This document shows, piece after piece, positions 44,322-52,694 of a DNA stretch of 57,155 nucleotides. The notes below the pieces were generated by a model. It was given only the letters and a program-made list of their open reading frames with translations. It was not told the origin of the DNA and made no database searches. Numbering within the stretch: position 1 is the first letter of the stretch; the number at the start of each line of letters is the position of its first letter. Source of the DNA: an uncultured Sutterella sp. (GTDB lineage: Bacteria > Pseudomonadota > Gammaproteobacteria > Burkholderiales > Burkholderiaceae_F); contig CALEAW010000089.1 of assembly GCA_937943605.1 (NCBI GenBank), forward strand, positions 1 through 57,155, given 5' to 3'. Position numbers and translations under genes: made by a program.

Positions 44322-45557
44322 TTACCAAGCAGGTTGCATGGTTTTCTTGGGCTTAGACTTGGCGCCCTGGTCATCTGCCGCAGACATCGGACGCAAAATG
44401 TATTCACGTGCAACGGCCTGGCGAAGATCCACCGTCGTCTTCAAAACTTCGGCATAGGCACTCTTAGGCGTAACGCGTGTCACGCGTACCTGACCCACTT
44501 CAATTTCTTCGCGAGAGGAGGTTTCGCCGGTGTAGGGGTTCGTGAGCAAAGGACCGTACTTCACCAAGCGATATTCCTTCCCTTCTTTAAGGGTCGAACC
44601 GCCCTGACCAATCACTACCGACTTAGTAGGTTCTTGGTAAGAAAGAACGGGGATGGGATAAATCACATCCGTAATCGCCTCAGCAATGGCCGTACCAATG
44701 TCACGACCAACAGCACCCTGATCAGCATCATTAAGGTTGTACGTCACCTTCTTGGCAATCGTGTTAGACACCATCACTTGACCAGTCGCCGCCTCAATGG
44801 TGCGCCAACTCACCACCACGTTCACTTCTTGTTGATGAACGATTTCGTTCGTATAAGGAACTTTGGTCGTAAGACGCTGTTGAGAAAACTCCTCCACAGA
44901 CCCCACGACGATATAGTCGGTGCCCAACGAATTACCAATGCGAGCACGTTCTTCAGTCAGCACGTCGTCACGTGTCAAGCCTTTCAATTCAGCCAAACGT
45001 TCCTTTTCATACGTGCGATCGAGCACAGCAAAATGACGAGTGCTCGTCAGATAGTTGACCATCGCTTGATTGAGCTGATCGGCAAACGTCCCTTGCCCTC
45101 CACCCTTACGCCGGAAGTCCAACACGGCAATGCGAGCGCGTTGCGTCTGTTGACCTGCTTCGTACTTATTAACGTCAACTGAAAGACGCACTTCGCACTT
45201 ACCTGCTTCGCAGTTTTCGCTTAAAACCTGGAAGCTCTTCACCGACCCTTGAGTAGCCGTAGTCGTTTGGCGCTCCTGGTACTCACGCATATTGGCCTTG
45301 GTGTCGGAGGACGATTCGCCATTCTTACTTTCAGACTTATTCGAAACTTCAGCCTTAACGCGCGTGACGTCACGGCTATCGAGCGACAAACCATTGACAC
45401 GAGCTACTGCTTCAGCTTGGGCTGCTTTCATAGCTTCGTCACGATTCGCCCCTACACCGTGGGCTTCAACTGTCACCGTCCGAATACCCGCGGCCACGCT
45501 TGCCATCGCAGCCGTGGCACACATCATGGCCACCATGAGATGCGTTAACTTCATCAT
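44322..45557 (-). CDS. FlgT-like periplasmic protein with CsgG-type middle domain
   Basis: A 411-residue exported protein with the three-part layout of FlgT. There is an N-terminal LPP20/FlgT_N-like domain (about 25-130: TVTVEAHGVGANRDEAMKAA, then CEVRLSVDVNKYEAG). A CsgG-like middle domain follows (about 140-290: RIAVLDFRRKGG, TDYIVVGSVEEFS), then a FlgT_C-like beta domain (about 300-390: SVVIGQGGSTLKEGKEYRLV, IEVGQVRVTRVTPKSA). A signal peptide precedes, without a lipobox. The upstream GTG is rejected in favour of the ATG at 45557, five bases after AAGGAG. FlgT of vibrios belongs to the flagellar H-ring, but no flagellar genes are present here. Confidence 0.72.
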   Translation of the reverse strand: MMKLTHLMVAMMCATAAMASVAAGIRTVTVEAHGVGANRDEAMKAAQAEAVARVNGLSLDSRDVTRVKAEVSNKSESKNGESSSDTKANMREYQERQTTTATQGSVKSFQVLSENCEAGKCEVRLSVDVNKYEAGQQTQRARIAVLDFRRKGGGQGTFADQLNQAMVNYLTSTRHFAVLDRTYEKERLAELKGLTRDDVLTEERARIGNSLGTDYIVVGSVEEFSQQRLTTKVPYTNEIVHQQEVNVVVSWRTIEAATGQVMVSNTIAKKVTYNLNDADQGAVGRDIGTAIAEAITDVIYPIPVLSYQEPTKSVVIGQGGSTLKEGKEYRLVKYGPLLTNPYTGETSSREEIEVGQVRVTRVTPKSAYAEVLKTTVDLRQAVAREYILRPMSAADDQGAKSKPKKTMQPAW

Positions 45558-45566
45558 GGTCACTCC

Positions 45567-46451
45567 TTACTTCACTGGACGACGTAACAAGAACCCTTGC
45601 GCGATCTGAGCAGGATCACCCTTCGTGACCTCAAGCACCGTCACCTTAGGATTAATGCGCGTGACCTTGGCTTCGCCCACTTCCATTTCAGCAGAGCCCA
45701 AGTTTTCGCCCGTCTGTGGGTCAATCAAGTCTTCACCAGGTTCAAAGACGATAAAGCGTTCGCCCATCTTCATACCAGAGTCGTTACCGCGATTCACCCA
45801 AATGCGCTTCCCCTTCACCTGAATGACTGTGATCGGGAAGATGGTGTCAGACAACTGATTAGCCAAATTACCAGCAGCCTTCGCCATCGTTTGCTCAAGA
45901 ATGCTCTTAGAAGCGCCACCCACGCCATTACGAATTGACGTGCCAGACGCTGAAGATGCCTTGACCGGGAAGGCACCTGTGACCGTCCCCTTCGTGGTAT
46001 CAAGAATCTGCACGTTCAAAGCAATCGAAGCGCTATCTTGAACCTTGTACTTACCCTCTAAATTCGGAATCTTGGTGGCAGAACGGCCAAATGAGAACGA
46101 TTCAACCGTCACCTTCACAATGGACTGGGCGTTCGAGAGTTGGCCTTCAGCTGCTGCGTCGCCTGCTGCCAAACCTGACTTCGCAAACGCCTGTTCTTTT
46201 CGAATTTCAGCCAACGCGTCCGCGCGGCGCGTGAGCAATTCAAACTTTCGACCATTACGAATAGCGTTTTCAATATCAGCAATTAAGCTTGATGTCAACA
46301 CTGTCTTCTTTTGTTGCTCGCTGAGGCTATCGCTCACGGCCAAATCGGCCACTGAAACACGATACTTGGCTACGGCTTCAGCGAGCGCTGGACTCGCCAT
46401 GCAAAAGCATGAAGCTACTAAAACAATTGCTTTATTGAATGAGGTCATCAT
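45567..46451 (-). CDS. CsgG-family periplasmic protein with FlgT_C-like domain
   Basis: A 294-residue exported protein that heads the operon. The signal peptide ends near PALAEA. The body is CsgG-like (KYRVSVADLAVSD; then ADIENAIRNGRKFELLTRR, ADALAEIRKEQ) and the C-terminal 90 residues repeat the FlgT_C-like domain of the next gene (VNRGNDSGMKMGERFIV, MEVGEAKVTRINPKVTVLEV). The two are thus probably paralogues, this one lacking the N-terminal LPP20-like domain. It has no lipobox, so it differs from true curli CsgG. The start codon overlaps a 15-bp palindrome, and AAGGAG lies 13 bases away, an unusually long spacing. Confidence 0.72.
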   Translation of the reverse strand: MMTSFNKAIVLVASCFCMASPALAEAVAKYRVSVADLAVSDSLSEQQKKTVLTSSLIADIENAIRNGRKFELLTRRADALAEIRKEQAFAKSGLAAGDAAAEGQLSNAQSIVKVTVESFSFGRSATKIPNLEGKYKVQDSASIALNVQILDTTKGTVTGAFPVKASSASGTSIRNGVGGASKSILEQTMAKAAGNLANQLSDTIFPITVIQVKGKRIWVNRGNDSGMKMGERFIVFEPGEDLIDPQTGENLGSAEMEVGEAKVTRINPKVTVLEVTKGDPAQIAQGFLLRRPVK

Positions 46452-46464
46452 AACGAATCGTTAT
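46450..46464 (-). promoter_or_regulatory. Palindrome overlapping the operon start codon
   Basis: ATAACGA-A-TCGTTAT is a perfect 7-1-7 palindrome covering part of the start codon and the whole spacer between it and the AAGGAG ribosome site. It could be a protein-binding site or form a small hairpin that tunes initiation. Confidence 0.5.
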
Positions 46465-46524
46465 CTCCTTTTTGATTCTTTAGACAAATATTTCGCATCA
46501 CTAGACCTCTAGTAAATTCGCGAT

Positions 46525-46549
46525 AGTAGTTACCAATTTGGTAACTACT
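46525..46549. promoter_or_regulatory. Perfect 25-bp palindromic operator
   Basis: AGTAGTTACCAA (46525-46536), one central T, then TTGGTAACTACT (46538-46549): a perfect 12-1-12 inverted repeat, 74-98 bases upstream of the envelope operon start. Length and symmetry fit a dimeric repressor or activator such as a GntR/LysR-type regulator. No regulator gene lies beside it. Confidence 0.75.
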
Positions 46550-47077
46550 GATACCTTTGCCCAATTAAACCATGTTACAGAATCAATAAGAAAACTCAAC
46601 CGAAATAACGTAATGAGACCATATGAGGATAGTTGTTTCTATTGTGCGCCCCTTTGTGTCTGTTTGTTATAAGAGGCTCAACATATTGATTTATATTGTT
46701 TTTTCAATACTCACAACCCAAAAAGCGTTTACCAGTCCTTGACGATTATCACCCTAAAGCATCGCTTTAGTCTTTCGAAATATCTGAGATCGCCAGAATA
46801 GACTTGGCGAAAAATGAAACTTTCTGACACCACTCGATGCATTTTTAGAGCACAAGAGGATGACTATTTAATACGACTCACACTCTGTCCATCAACAGGC
46901 GGCCGTTTCGATCGCTTATTGTTATCGCTTATTGCAGTACCTTTCAGATTTTATTTTACCTTTCGGTCTAATGTGATACGTATTACTCAGATAGATTGAG
47001 GCTGAATATTTTCCTGACGATACAGCCCTTCAAACGCACAAGACCTTTAGACACGTGACGCTTATTTGAAACACTTA

Positions 47078-47106
47078 TTGACACTTTCGTTCTTTTTATT
47101 TATCAG
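47078..47106 (+). promoter_or_regulatory. Predicted promoter of the autotransporter
   Basis: A perfect -35 TTGACA at 47078-47083, a 17-base spacer and TATCAG at 47101-47106 give a good sigma-70 promoter. RNA would start near 47113, with a leader of about 55 nt. Confidence 0.55.
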
Positions 47107-47168
47107 GGACACCTTTAGCAATACTCTAAACTCACTAGCATTTTTTTTTCACTCCTAAGACTAGAGTT

Positions 47169-50100
47169 ATGTCTACACATTTCGAGCGTACACCTTTAGC
47201 CTTGGCCATGATGGCTGCAGTGGCTCTCATTACCTCACCCTCTTTTGCTAACACCAATACGACCGCACAAGCACAACAACCAGCGGATACCACGATTAAT
47301 GTCACGCTGGGTGACGCTGATGCCAGTGATAAAAAAGTCATTAACAAGAATGTCAATTCAGCCGTTGAATGGAATAAAGAATGGGCTGAAAAGTATGGCA
47401 AGAAGGATGCCAAGCAGTTAACGATTTCTGCTAACAATGGCACGAACACCTTGACCGTTAACAAGGGTGGTTCCCTCAAGAACAATATTGAGATGGTGGA
47501 ATTAAAGGGCGTTGCGCTTAACGTGACCGAAGGCGCTTCCTTTATTAACAATGGCACGCTTAAGCTCGATAGCTCAAGCTCGCTGACGATTACCAAGCCC
47601 GCGACCTTTGACAATCGTGAAGCCAAGATTGAATCGGCTGGCGGGGTGACGATTGAGGACTCTGGTCTAAGCACGACTCAACAAGACAAGGCCCCTAACC
47701 CCATCTATATGGGTGACGTTAAGATGACAGGTGCCAGCGGCGTCCTTACCAACAACGACAAGGGCTACATTGTCAAGACTGATCAGAAGGATTCAAAGCC
47801 TGTTGGTCGTGTGGTGTTTGGTAACGTGACGTTGGAAAACGGTGCCAAGTTCGAACAGGGCGAAGGTGCCATGGATGTCGGTGAATCGATTACTATCGGC
47901 CAAAACTCTTCCATGAGCATCAAGGGACAATCTGATTGGAAGAAGATTACCCTTATTGGCGATAAAGAGCATATTCAACTTAACAACACGGGTAAAGTCT
48001 CTACCAACGAATTGACAATCGAAAAGGTCACCGGTAGTAATAAACGCCTTGACGATTACATTAAGAATGGCACTGGTGACGCTGCTTTTACCATCAAGGA
48101 TAGCCTGACGCTAAAGTCCTTTCAGCAAAACGTCAACTTTACGTTTAACGGAACTCATAAGGACGGCATCAAGCTTTCCTCTGGCACTTCGCTGAACCTT
48201 GGCTCAACAGCTGAATTTGAAGTGGGAGCCAATGGTCAGGTAAACCGTAAAGAGTTTCATCAAGGCACGATTAAGATCGAAAATTTCAAGACCGAATGGA
48301 CTCAAAAGAAAGCCAACAGTTCCCAACCAGAAGCCAAACCCGAATGGACGGCCACCAATCACAAGTGGGGCACAGTAACAGTTGGTACGAATGCTAAGCT
48401 AGATCTCAAAAACAATAAGTACGAGGATCAGGATAGTCGCGATAAGTACAAGGCTTCCGTTGAAATCGATCGTATGAATCTCGTCTCGTCTAACGTCAAG
48501 TTGAACTATAAGATCGACACCAAGACAGTAATCAATGACCTTAAAGAAACGATTAAAGCCCAAAACCTGAAAGCTCCCGAAGGCATTGACAACTGGACAG
48601 GCGCTGACTTCAACGTCAACTTGATGATGTGGGTCTCCTCCTTGAAGCCTGAGGAGCAGAAAAAGCTGTTAGACGAGTTCGACAAGAAAATGGACGTCCA
48701 TACGGGTAAGTTTAACGTCGGTGGCATCACTGCTTCCAACGCTAACCACATGATCTCGAGTAGCGACCTCTACATCAAAGAATTGAACTTTGAAGCCAAG
48801 CAAACAGAAGTTACGGGCGACTATTCCAAGTTCACAACGACCACTAAAGCCGACGCCAACGGCAAACCTGAAAACAAGGATCAGATTGCCGTCACTGAAA
48901 CCTTTGACAACTTAGGCTCTCATACGCTCAATATTGCGGGCGGTTCTCGTGTTGAAGTTGGCACACTTAACTTAGGCACTGGCACACTCAGTATTGAGGG
49001 TCCGTGGACTAAGTTCATTTCACATAACGTCAATAAGATCGATGGCACCTTGGTCGCTAAGGGCGGTTATGTTGGACTTAATGTTCAACACAGCATGTCT
49101 GACTACATCAGCAACGACAAGAAGCCCCTGAACCCAAACAATCTCATTTTAGAAGTTGGCGCTCCTATCACATTAGGCGAAACTGCCAAGGTGACGTTTG
49201 GTGGTAACCATACCAACAACACCGCCACCCAGCACGATGGTGCCTCTTTGACCTTCAAGGGCACGACAACCTTGCAGTTTGATGCTTCCAAACTGGATAA
49301 GAATGCCCTCTTTGTTGCAGATGGCAAGCAAGGTAAGCTGACGGTTGAGTCAAACGCCAAGGTGAACATCGAAGCCAAGAACCTTTCTTGGGGTCGTTAC
49401 AACCTCTTTGAAAACTTCAACGGCAAAGATAGCGTTGCCGAAGGGACTTTCGTTGCTCAGGATGGCAAACTCAGCGCCTCTGACATCTGGGCTGAACAGT
49501 TAAAGAACCCCGGCTCTGAATTAAAGGTTGAGGTTGACAAAAATGGCAACGTGAGCATCCTTGTAGGTTCTGACTCGGTGAAAGGCTCGGGTCTTGATGT
49601 GAATGCGCAGAACCTCGTATCTAACATCTTTAAGGGCGACCGTACGTCTGCAGCTGACCTCGTCTTTGTGAATAGTTTGCTTCATAACGGCACGTCTTTG
49701 GCTGATGTGAGTAACGCAATTAATACCGCAACAGGGCTTGGTGTCATCTCTGGTGTAAAAGCGATGTCTATTGACTTTGCTGGCTACACGGCTGACCAGA
49801 TTGAACACCACGCTTCGACGATGCCGCACAACATGGGTGGCTGGTGGGTGCAGCCAATGGGTACACGCATGAAGACCGATGACCTCTCTATGGGCGTTGC
49901 GTCGTATGGCTACTCGTTAGATGCTTACGGCCTCATGGGCGGTTATGACATTCATCGTGGCGATTGGACCTTCGGTCTTGCTGCCTCGTACCAGAGTGGT
50001 GATGCTGATAGTGAAGGCACTGTATTGCCTGTTTCTACAAAGCTTAAGAGCAAAGCTGCACACTTGTGGGGCGCCAAGTCCTATGGCGAAACCTACGTGA

Positions 50101-50657
50101 TCGGAACGTTCTCTTATATCCAGACGGATGGCGAAACGCAGGCAACAATTCAGAATCAATCGCTCTCTACTGATGTCAAGGCCACGGCTTTGTCCGCAGG
50201 TATCCGAGCAGAGCGTAACTTTGACTTTGGTGGCATGACCTTTACACCGCACGTTGGTGCCCGCATCACGTCTGTAGATCTTGACAACTACACGATTGAT
50301 TTGGGTAAGCAGAAGCTCTTCACCGTGAACGAAGACAAAGCGATGATCTATGAAGTGCCTGTTGGTGTGGCCCTCAAGACGCCGAGCTTTATGTTCCAGA
50401 ACTTCACGGTTCAACCTTACGCTGATGTCACCTTGCGTGGCCGATTTGGTGATACTGAATCGAGCTATACGCTCAAAGGTTCAAAGACCACCGACAACAT
50501 CGACTACGCAGTTGCCGGTGACTTCGTGGGTGATTTGAAACTTGGCTACATGTCTACCTACAAGAACCTCAACTTAGGTATGAGCTATAGCCTCTCGGCA
50601 GGTGATGCCGGTCGCCAGAACCACGCCCTTGAAGCCACCATGCGGGTAGACTTCTAA
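47169..50657 (+). CDS. Classical (type Va) autotransporter
   Basis: A 1162-residue self-secreted outer-membrane protein. Residues 1-28 are a signal peptide ending SPSFA. The passenger (about 29-860) is a Thr/Asn/Lys-rich repetitive beta-helix with many GTLKL/NNGT-type turns and no recognisable enzyme motif. The C-terminal 12-strand barrel spans about 880-1162, beginning near GGWWVQPMGTRMK, and ends in aromatic residue F (RVDF), the BAM recognition end. It is probably an adhesin or surface layer protein. It is divergent from the six-gene envelope operon. The passenger is clearly more Asn/Lys-rich than neighbouring proteins, as expected of a surface protein. Confidence 0.92.
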   Translation: MSTHFERTPLALAMMAAVALITSPSFANTNTTAQAQQPADTTINVTLGDADASDKKVINKNVNSAVEWNKEWAEKYGKKDAKQLTISANNGTNTLTVNKGGSLKNNIEMVELKGVALNVTEGASFINNGTLKLDSSSSLTITKPATFDNREAKIESAGGVTIEDSGLSTTQQDKAPNPIYMGDVKMTGASGVLTNNDKGYIVKTDQKDSKPVGRVVFGNVTLENGAKFEQGEGAMDVGESITIGQNSSMSIKGQSDWKKITLIGDKEHIQLNNTGKVSTNELTIEKVTGSNKRLDDYIKNGTGDAAFTIKDSLTLKSFQQNVNFTFNGTHKDGIKLSSGTSLNLGSTAEFEVGANGQVNRKEFHQGTIKIENFKTEWTQKKANSSQPEAKPEWTATNHKWGTVTVGTNAKLDLKNNKYEDQDSRDKYKASVEIDRMNLVSSNVKLNYKIDTKTVINDLKETIKAQNLKAPEGIDNWTGADFNVNLMMWVSSLKPEEQKKLLDEFDKKMDVHTGKFNVGGITASNANHMISSSDLYIKELNFEAKQTEVTGDYSKFTTTTKADANGKPENKDQIAVTETFDNLGSHTLNIAGGSRVEVGTLNLGTGTLSIEGPWTKFISHNVNKIDGTLVAKGGYVGLNVQHSMSDYISNDKKPLNPNNLILEVGAPITLGETAKVTFGGNHTNNTATQHDGASLTFKGTTTLQFDASKLDKNALFVADGKQGKLTVESNAKVNIEAKNLSWGRYNLFENFNGKDSVAEGTFVAQDGKLSASDIWAEQLKNPGSELKVEVDKNGNVSILVGSDSVKGSGLDVNAQNLVSNIFKGDRTSAADLVFVNSLLHNGTSLADVSNAINTATGLGVISGVKAMSIDFAGYTADQIEHHASTMPHNMGGWWVQPMGTRMKTDDLSMGVASYGYSLDAYGLMGGYDIHRGDWTFGLAASYQSGDADSEGTVLPVSTKLKSKAAHLWGAKSYGETYVIGTFSYIQTDGETQATIQNQSLSTDVKATALSAGIRAERNFDFGGMTFTPHVGARITSVDLDNYTIDLGKQKLFTVNEDKAMIYEVPVGVALKTPSFMFQNFTVQPYADVTLRGRFGDTESSYTLKGSKTTDNIDYAVAGDFVGDLKLGYMSTYKNLNLGMSYSLSAGDAGRQNHALEATMRVDF

Positions 50658-50681
50658 GAGCATCTTTAGTGCGTCCTAAAC

Positions 50682-50717
50682 AAATCCCAGAGAGTCTAGG
50701 CTTTCTGGGATTTTCCT
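50682..50717 (+). terminator. Terminator of the autotransporter gene
   Basis: AAATCCCAGA at 50682-50691 pairs with TCTGGGATTT at 50704-50713, followed by TCC. It lies 24 bases after the stop codon. Confidence 0.75.
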
Positions 50718-50818
50718 TTGCGGCGAAGCTACCAACACCGTGCCAGCAAGGCAACCAAGCGCGACAAAACTCACATTCAGTTACGCAACGTCCGCCACTT
50801 TAAACTTTGCGTAAATAC

Positions 50819-50843
50819 TGATCAAATAGAACCACTTTGATCA
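50819..50843. promoter_or_regulatory. Inverted repeat upstream of a candidate small RNA
   Basis: TGATCAAA (50819-50826) and TTTGATCA (50836-50843) form a perfect 8-bp inverted repeat with a 9-base spacer. It overlaps a possible -35 (TTGATC, 50837-50842) of the candidate small RNA promoter, with TATTTA at 50859-50864. Confidence 0.4.
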
Positions 50844-50869
50844 CAGATTTAATTACGCTATTTACATAG

Positions 50870-50939
50870 GTTTTTGGTAGGGGACAATGCCAACGACCTC
50901 GAAGGACTTGACGCTTTTGGCATCAAGTCCTTCTTTTTT
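50870..50939 (+). ncRNA. Candidate small RNA ending in a strong terminator
   Basis: A strong plus-strand intrinsic terminator (GAAGGACTTGA 50901-50911 with TCAAGTCCTTC 50923-50933, then TTTTTT) has no protein gene in front of it, because the autotransporter already has its own terminator at 50682. The minus-strand neighbour gets no T run from it. A transcript of about 70 nt from a promoter near 50837-50864 would explain it. The alternative is a second, backup terminator of the autotransporter. Confidence 0.3.
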
Positions 50940-50972
50940 GCTCCCTACTCTGATCGGTAGCGTGGCGGTCGC

Positions 50973-51971
50973 TTAACGTATGGCGCAAAAGACACTACGC
51001 CCGCGCTTCACGACAAGACCTTTGCCGATGAGTGTCTGCAAATGCTTATCGAGATGCTTTTCTTTGATGCCTAGCGTCCGAGCGAGCGATGAGACCGATA
51101 AGCCGTCGTCAGCGGCATCGTTGAGTAAACGCATGATCTGCTCGTAACGCGCAAAACGAATCTCACGCCCGTACTCGGCTAAACCTAACAAAGCGCGACG
51201 CTCTACTTCGGCTAGCGCTTCGTAACTTTGGGTAGCATCATCGCTTTTCACCATCAAGACGAGACTACAATCATCGGTCGTAGCGGGCTTTAAACTCACT
51301 TCAACGGCTTCTTCTAAAAGCTTCGTGAAGGCCGCAGAAGGTCTACGACTTTGTTCTAGCAAAAGATTATCAACCGCCTTAGCAAACGCACGACGACGTT
51401 TGTCGTAACACGACGCTTCAGTTCCGTCTGACATCAAGACAAAACCATCCATGTTCGCCAAGGAGGCCTTGAGAAGTTGCATGGCCTCTATCGCTGTACT
51501 TGATGTCGTAAAAACCGTCTGATTAGCAAACTCACCGTTAGTGGGACCTGTTGCCACACGCACCTGACCTTGTTGCCGGTAACCAATGACACCGTCACCA
51601 AGATGCATCAAGATGACCGTTTCGTTTTTAATCGCTACGACTAAGAGGGTCGAGGCTAAATCCGATCGCTGACAGTCGTGTTTGAGGCACGTTTCGTCAA
51701 GGGCTTGTGTCAGACCTTCCATGAAACGCGCTTTGACCGCCGCACCATCTTGCGAAGCAACCATCGCATCAAAATGCTGCTTAAAATACTCGAGGCTAAA
51801 GGCGAGCGACGCCTCCGCACCGAAGTGCGAGAGCCTCGCGCTACCTGCACCATCGGCTAAACCGCCAAAGACAAAGTCGCCCGACACTTGCGTTAAGACT
51901 TTATCTTGACAGGGTAGCCCAGTGCGTTCATGACCACGACCGCGAACCGCGGCTTGAGAAAGTAACCACAT
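50973..51971 (-). CDS. PP2C-family phosphatase with C-terminal winged helix
   Basis: A 332-residue PP2C-type serine/threonine phosphatase. Metal-binding motifs are QDK (Asp23), LADGAGSA (Asp40-Gly41), MHLGDGVIGY and LMSDGTEAS in the expected order over residues 1-245. The C-terminal 60 residues form a winged-helix-like domain (EQIMRLLNDAADDGLSVSSL, then RTLGIKEKHLDKHLQTLIGKG, quoted in parts), which suggests DNA binding or a regulatory switch. It should oppose the kinase encoded two genes upstream. Nine bases after the VWA gene, without its own clear ribosome site, so probably translated by coupling. Last gene of the three-gene module. Confidence 0.85.
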   Translation of the reverse strand: MWLLSQAAVRGRGHERTGLPCQDKVLTQVSGDFVFGGLADGAGSARLSHFGAEASLAFSLEYFKQHFDAMVASQDGAAVKARFMEGLTQALDETCLKHDCQRSDLASTLLVVAIKNETVILMHLGDGVIGYRQQGQVRVATGPTNGEFANQTVFTTSSTAIEAMQLLKASLANMDGFVLMSDGTEASCYDKRRRAFAKAVDNLLLEQSRRPSAAFTKLLEEAVEVSLKPATTDDCSLVLMVKSDDATQSYEALAEVERRALLGLAEYGREIRFARYEQIMRLLNDAADDGLSVSSLARTLGIKEKHLDKHLQTLIGKGLVVKRGRSVFCAIR

Positions 51972-51980
51972 ATCGTTTTT

Positions 51981-52670
51981 TTATAGCGTTGCCCAACCTT
52001 TCATACCTTCTGTGTCCCAATTAATCAATTCACCAGGCGTCGACTGAGAGACAGAAGCCACGCTTTGGCTTAACCATTGGAAGAATTCACGGAACATCAG
52101 GCCGCGCAAGCGGTATGGCGATTTATTGGGCGAAAACGCGGAGAGCGCCGCCATACTTGGATTACTACCCACGCCAATCGGAAAGACCGTTAACTTGCCG
52201 TTTAGCACTTCTTGCGTGACGCGCTCCGAGGCACGACGAAAGACGTCTGCGTTACCATTGGGCTCGCCATCTGTCATGAGCACGAGCCAGGGCTGGAAGT
52301 AGTCCACGCCATTGTCTTTATATTGTTGCTTACGATCCATGAGCTTTGTCATCGCTATGTCAACAGCTTCGCCCATGGGTGTCCAACCACCAGGCATCAA
52401 GACAGGCGGCTGAGCACCTTGATAAAAGCCTGTGAAATCTGACACCAACTGCACGCCATTCTGACCAAACGTCACAATGCAAATTTCAGCTGAGTAGGCA
52501 GCAACCTCATCTTGGCTGATAGCTTCATAAAAGAGCCGCACACCACGATTGAGTTCAGCAATCGGTTCACCAGTCATCGAGGTGCTGGTGTCAAGACAAA
52601 GACAAATCGGCACGCGAGTTGTCGGGTTGTCAATCAAGTCGGTCGAACGAATCAAAACATTTTCGCGCAT
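51981..52670 (-). CDS. VWA-domain protein, TerY-like
   Basis: A 229-residue von Willebrand factor A domain protein of the TerY type. The metal-ion-dependent adhesion site is complete: DTSTS (residues 27-31), the threonine in GGWTPMGEA and the aspartate in MTDGEPNG. Proteins of this group are cytoplasmic metal-dependent binders that travel with a PP2C phosphatase and a kinase, forming the TerY-P triad known from tellurite-resistance-linked loci. No TerC/TerD genes are present here. An upstream GTG is possible, but the ATG at 52670 has AAGGA six bases before it. It lies 24 bases after the kinase gene. Confidence 0.88.
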   Translation of the reverse strand: MRENVLIRSTDLIDNPTTRVPICLCLDTSTSMTGEPIAELNRGVRLFYEAISQDEVAAYSAEICIVTFGQNGVQLVSDFTGFYQGAQPPVLMPGGWTPMGEAVDIAMTKLMDRKQQYKDNGVDYFQPWLVLMTDGEPNGNADVFRRASERVTQEVLNGKLTVFPIGVGSNPSMAALSAFSPNKSPYRLRGLMFREFFQWLSQSVASVSQSTPGELINWDTEGMKGWATL

Positions 52671-52694
52671 CACAAATCCTTTGAGCTTTCAGAG

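Larger units (their letters stand above)
46452..47168. other. Divergent control region of envelope operon and autotransporter
   Basis: About 700 AT-rich bases between the divergent CsgG-family gene and the autotransporter. It carries the palindromes at 46450-46464 and 46525-46549 and the autotransporter promoter near 47078. A 61-codon plus-strand frame at 46814-46999 has no ribosome site or protein-like composition and is not called. Confidence 0.55.

Noticed and set aside
44322..46451. Flagellar T-ring genes
   Set aside because: The FlgT-like domain architecture is real, but no flagellar gene lies in the window and the operon partners are LpoB/YcfL-like, so a flagellar role is not supported.
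44322..46451. Curli secretion genes (csgG)
   Set aside because: Both proteins lack a lipobox cysteine, and no csgA, csgB, csgE or csgF is nearby; only the fold family is shared.
46869..46881. TAATACGACTCAC, matching the first 13 bases of a T7 phage promoter
   Set aside because: The rest of the promoter (TATAGGG) is absent, no phage RNA polymerase gene is present, and it lies in AT-rich intergenic DNA; most likely coincidence.
46814..46999. 61-codon plus-strand open frame between the envelope operon and the autotransporter
   Set aside because: No ribosome site, no recognisable protein character and composition like the surrounding AT-rich intergenic DNA.
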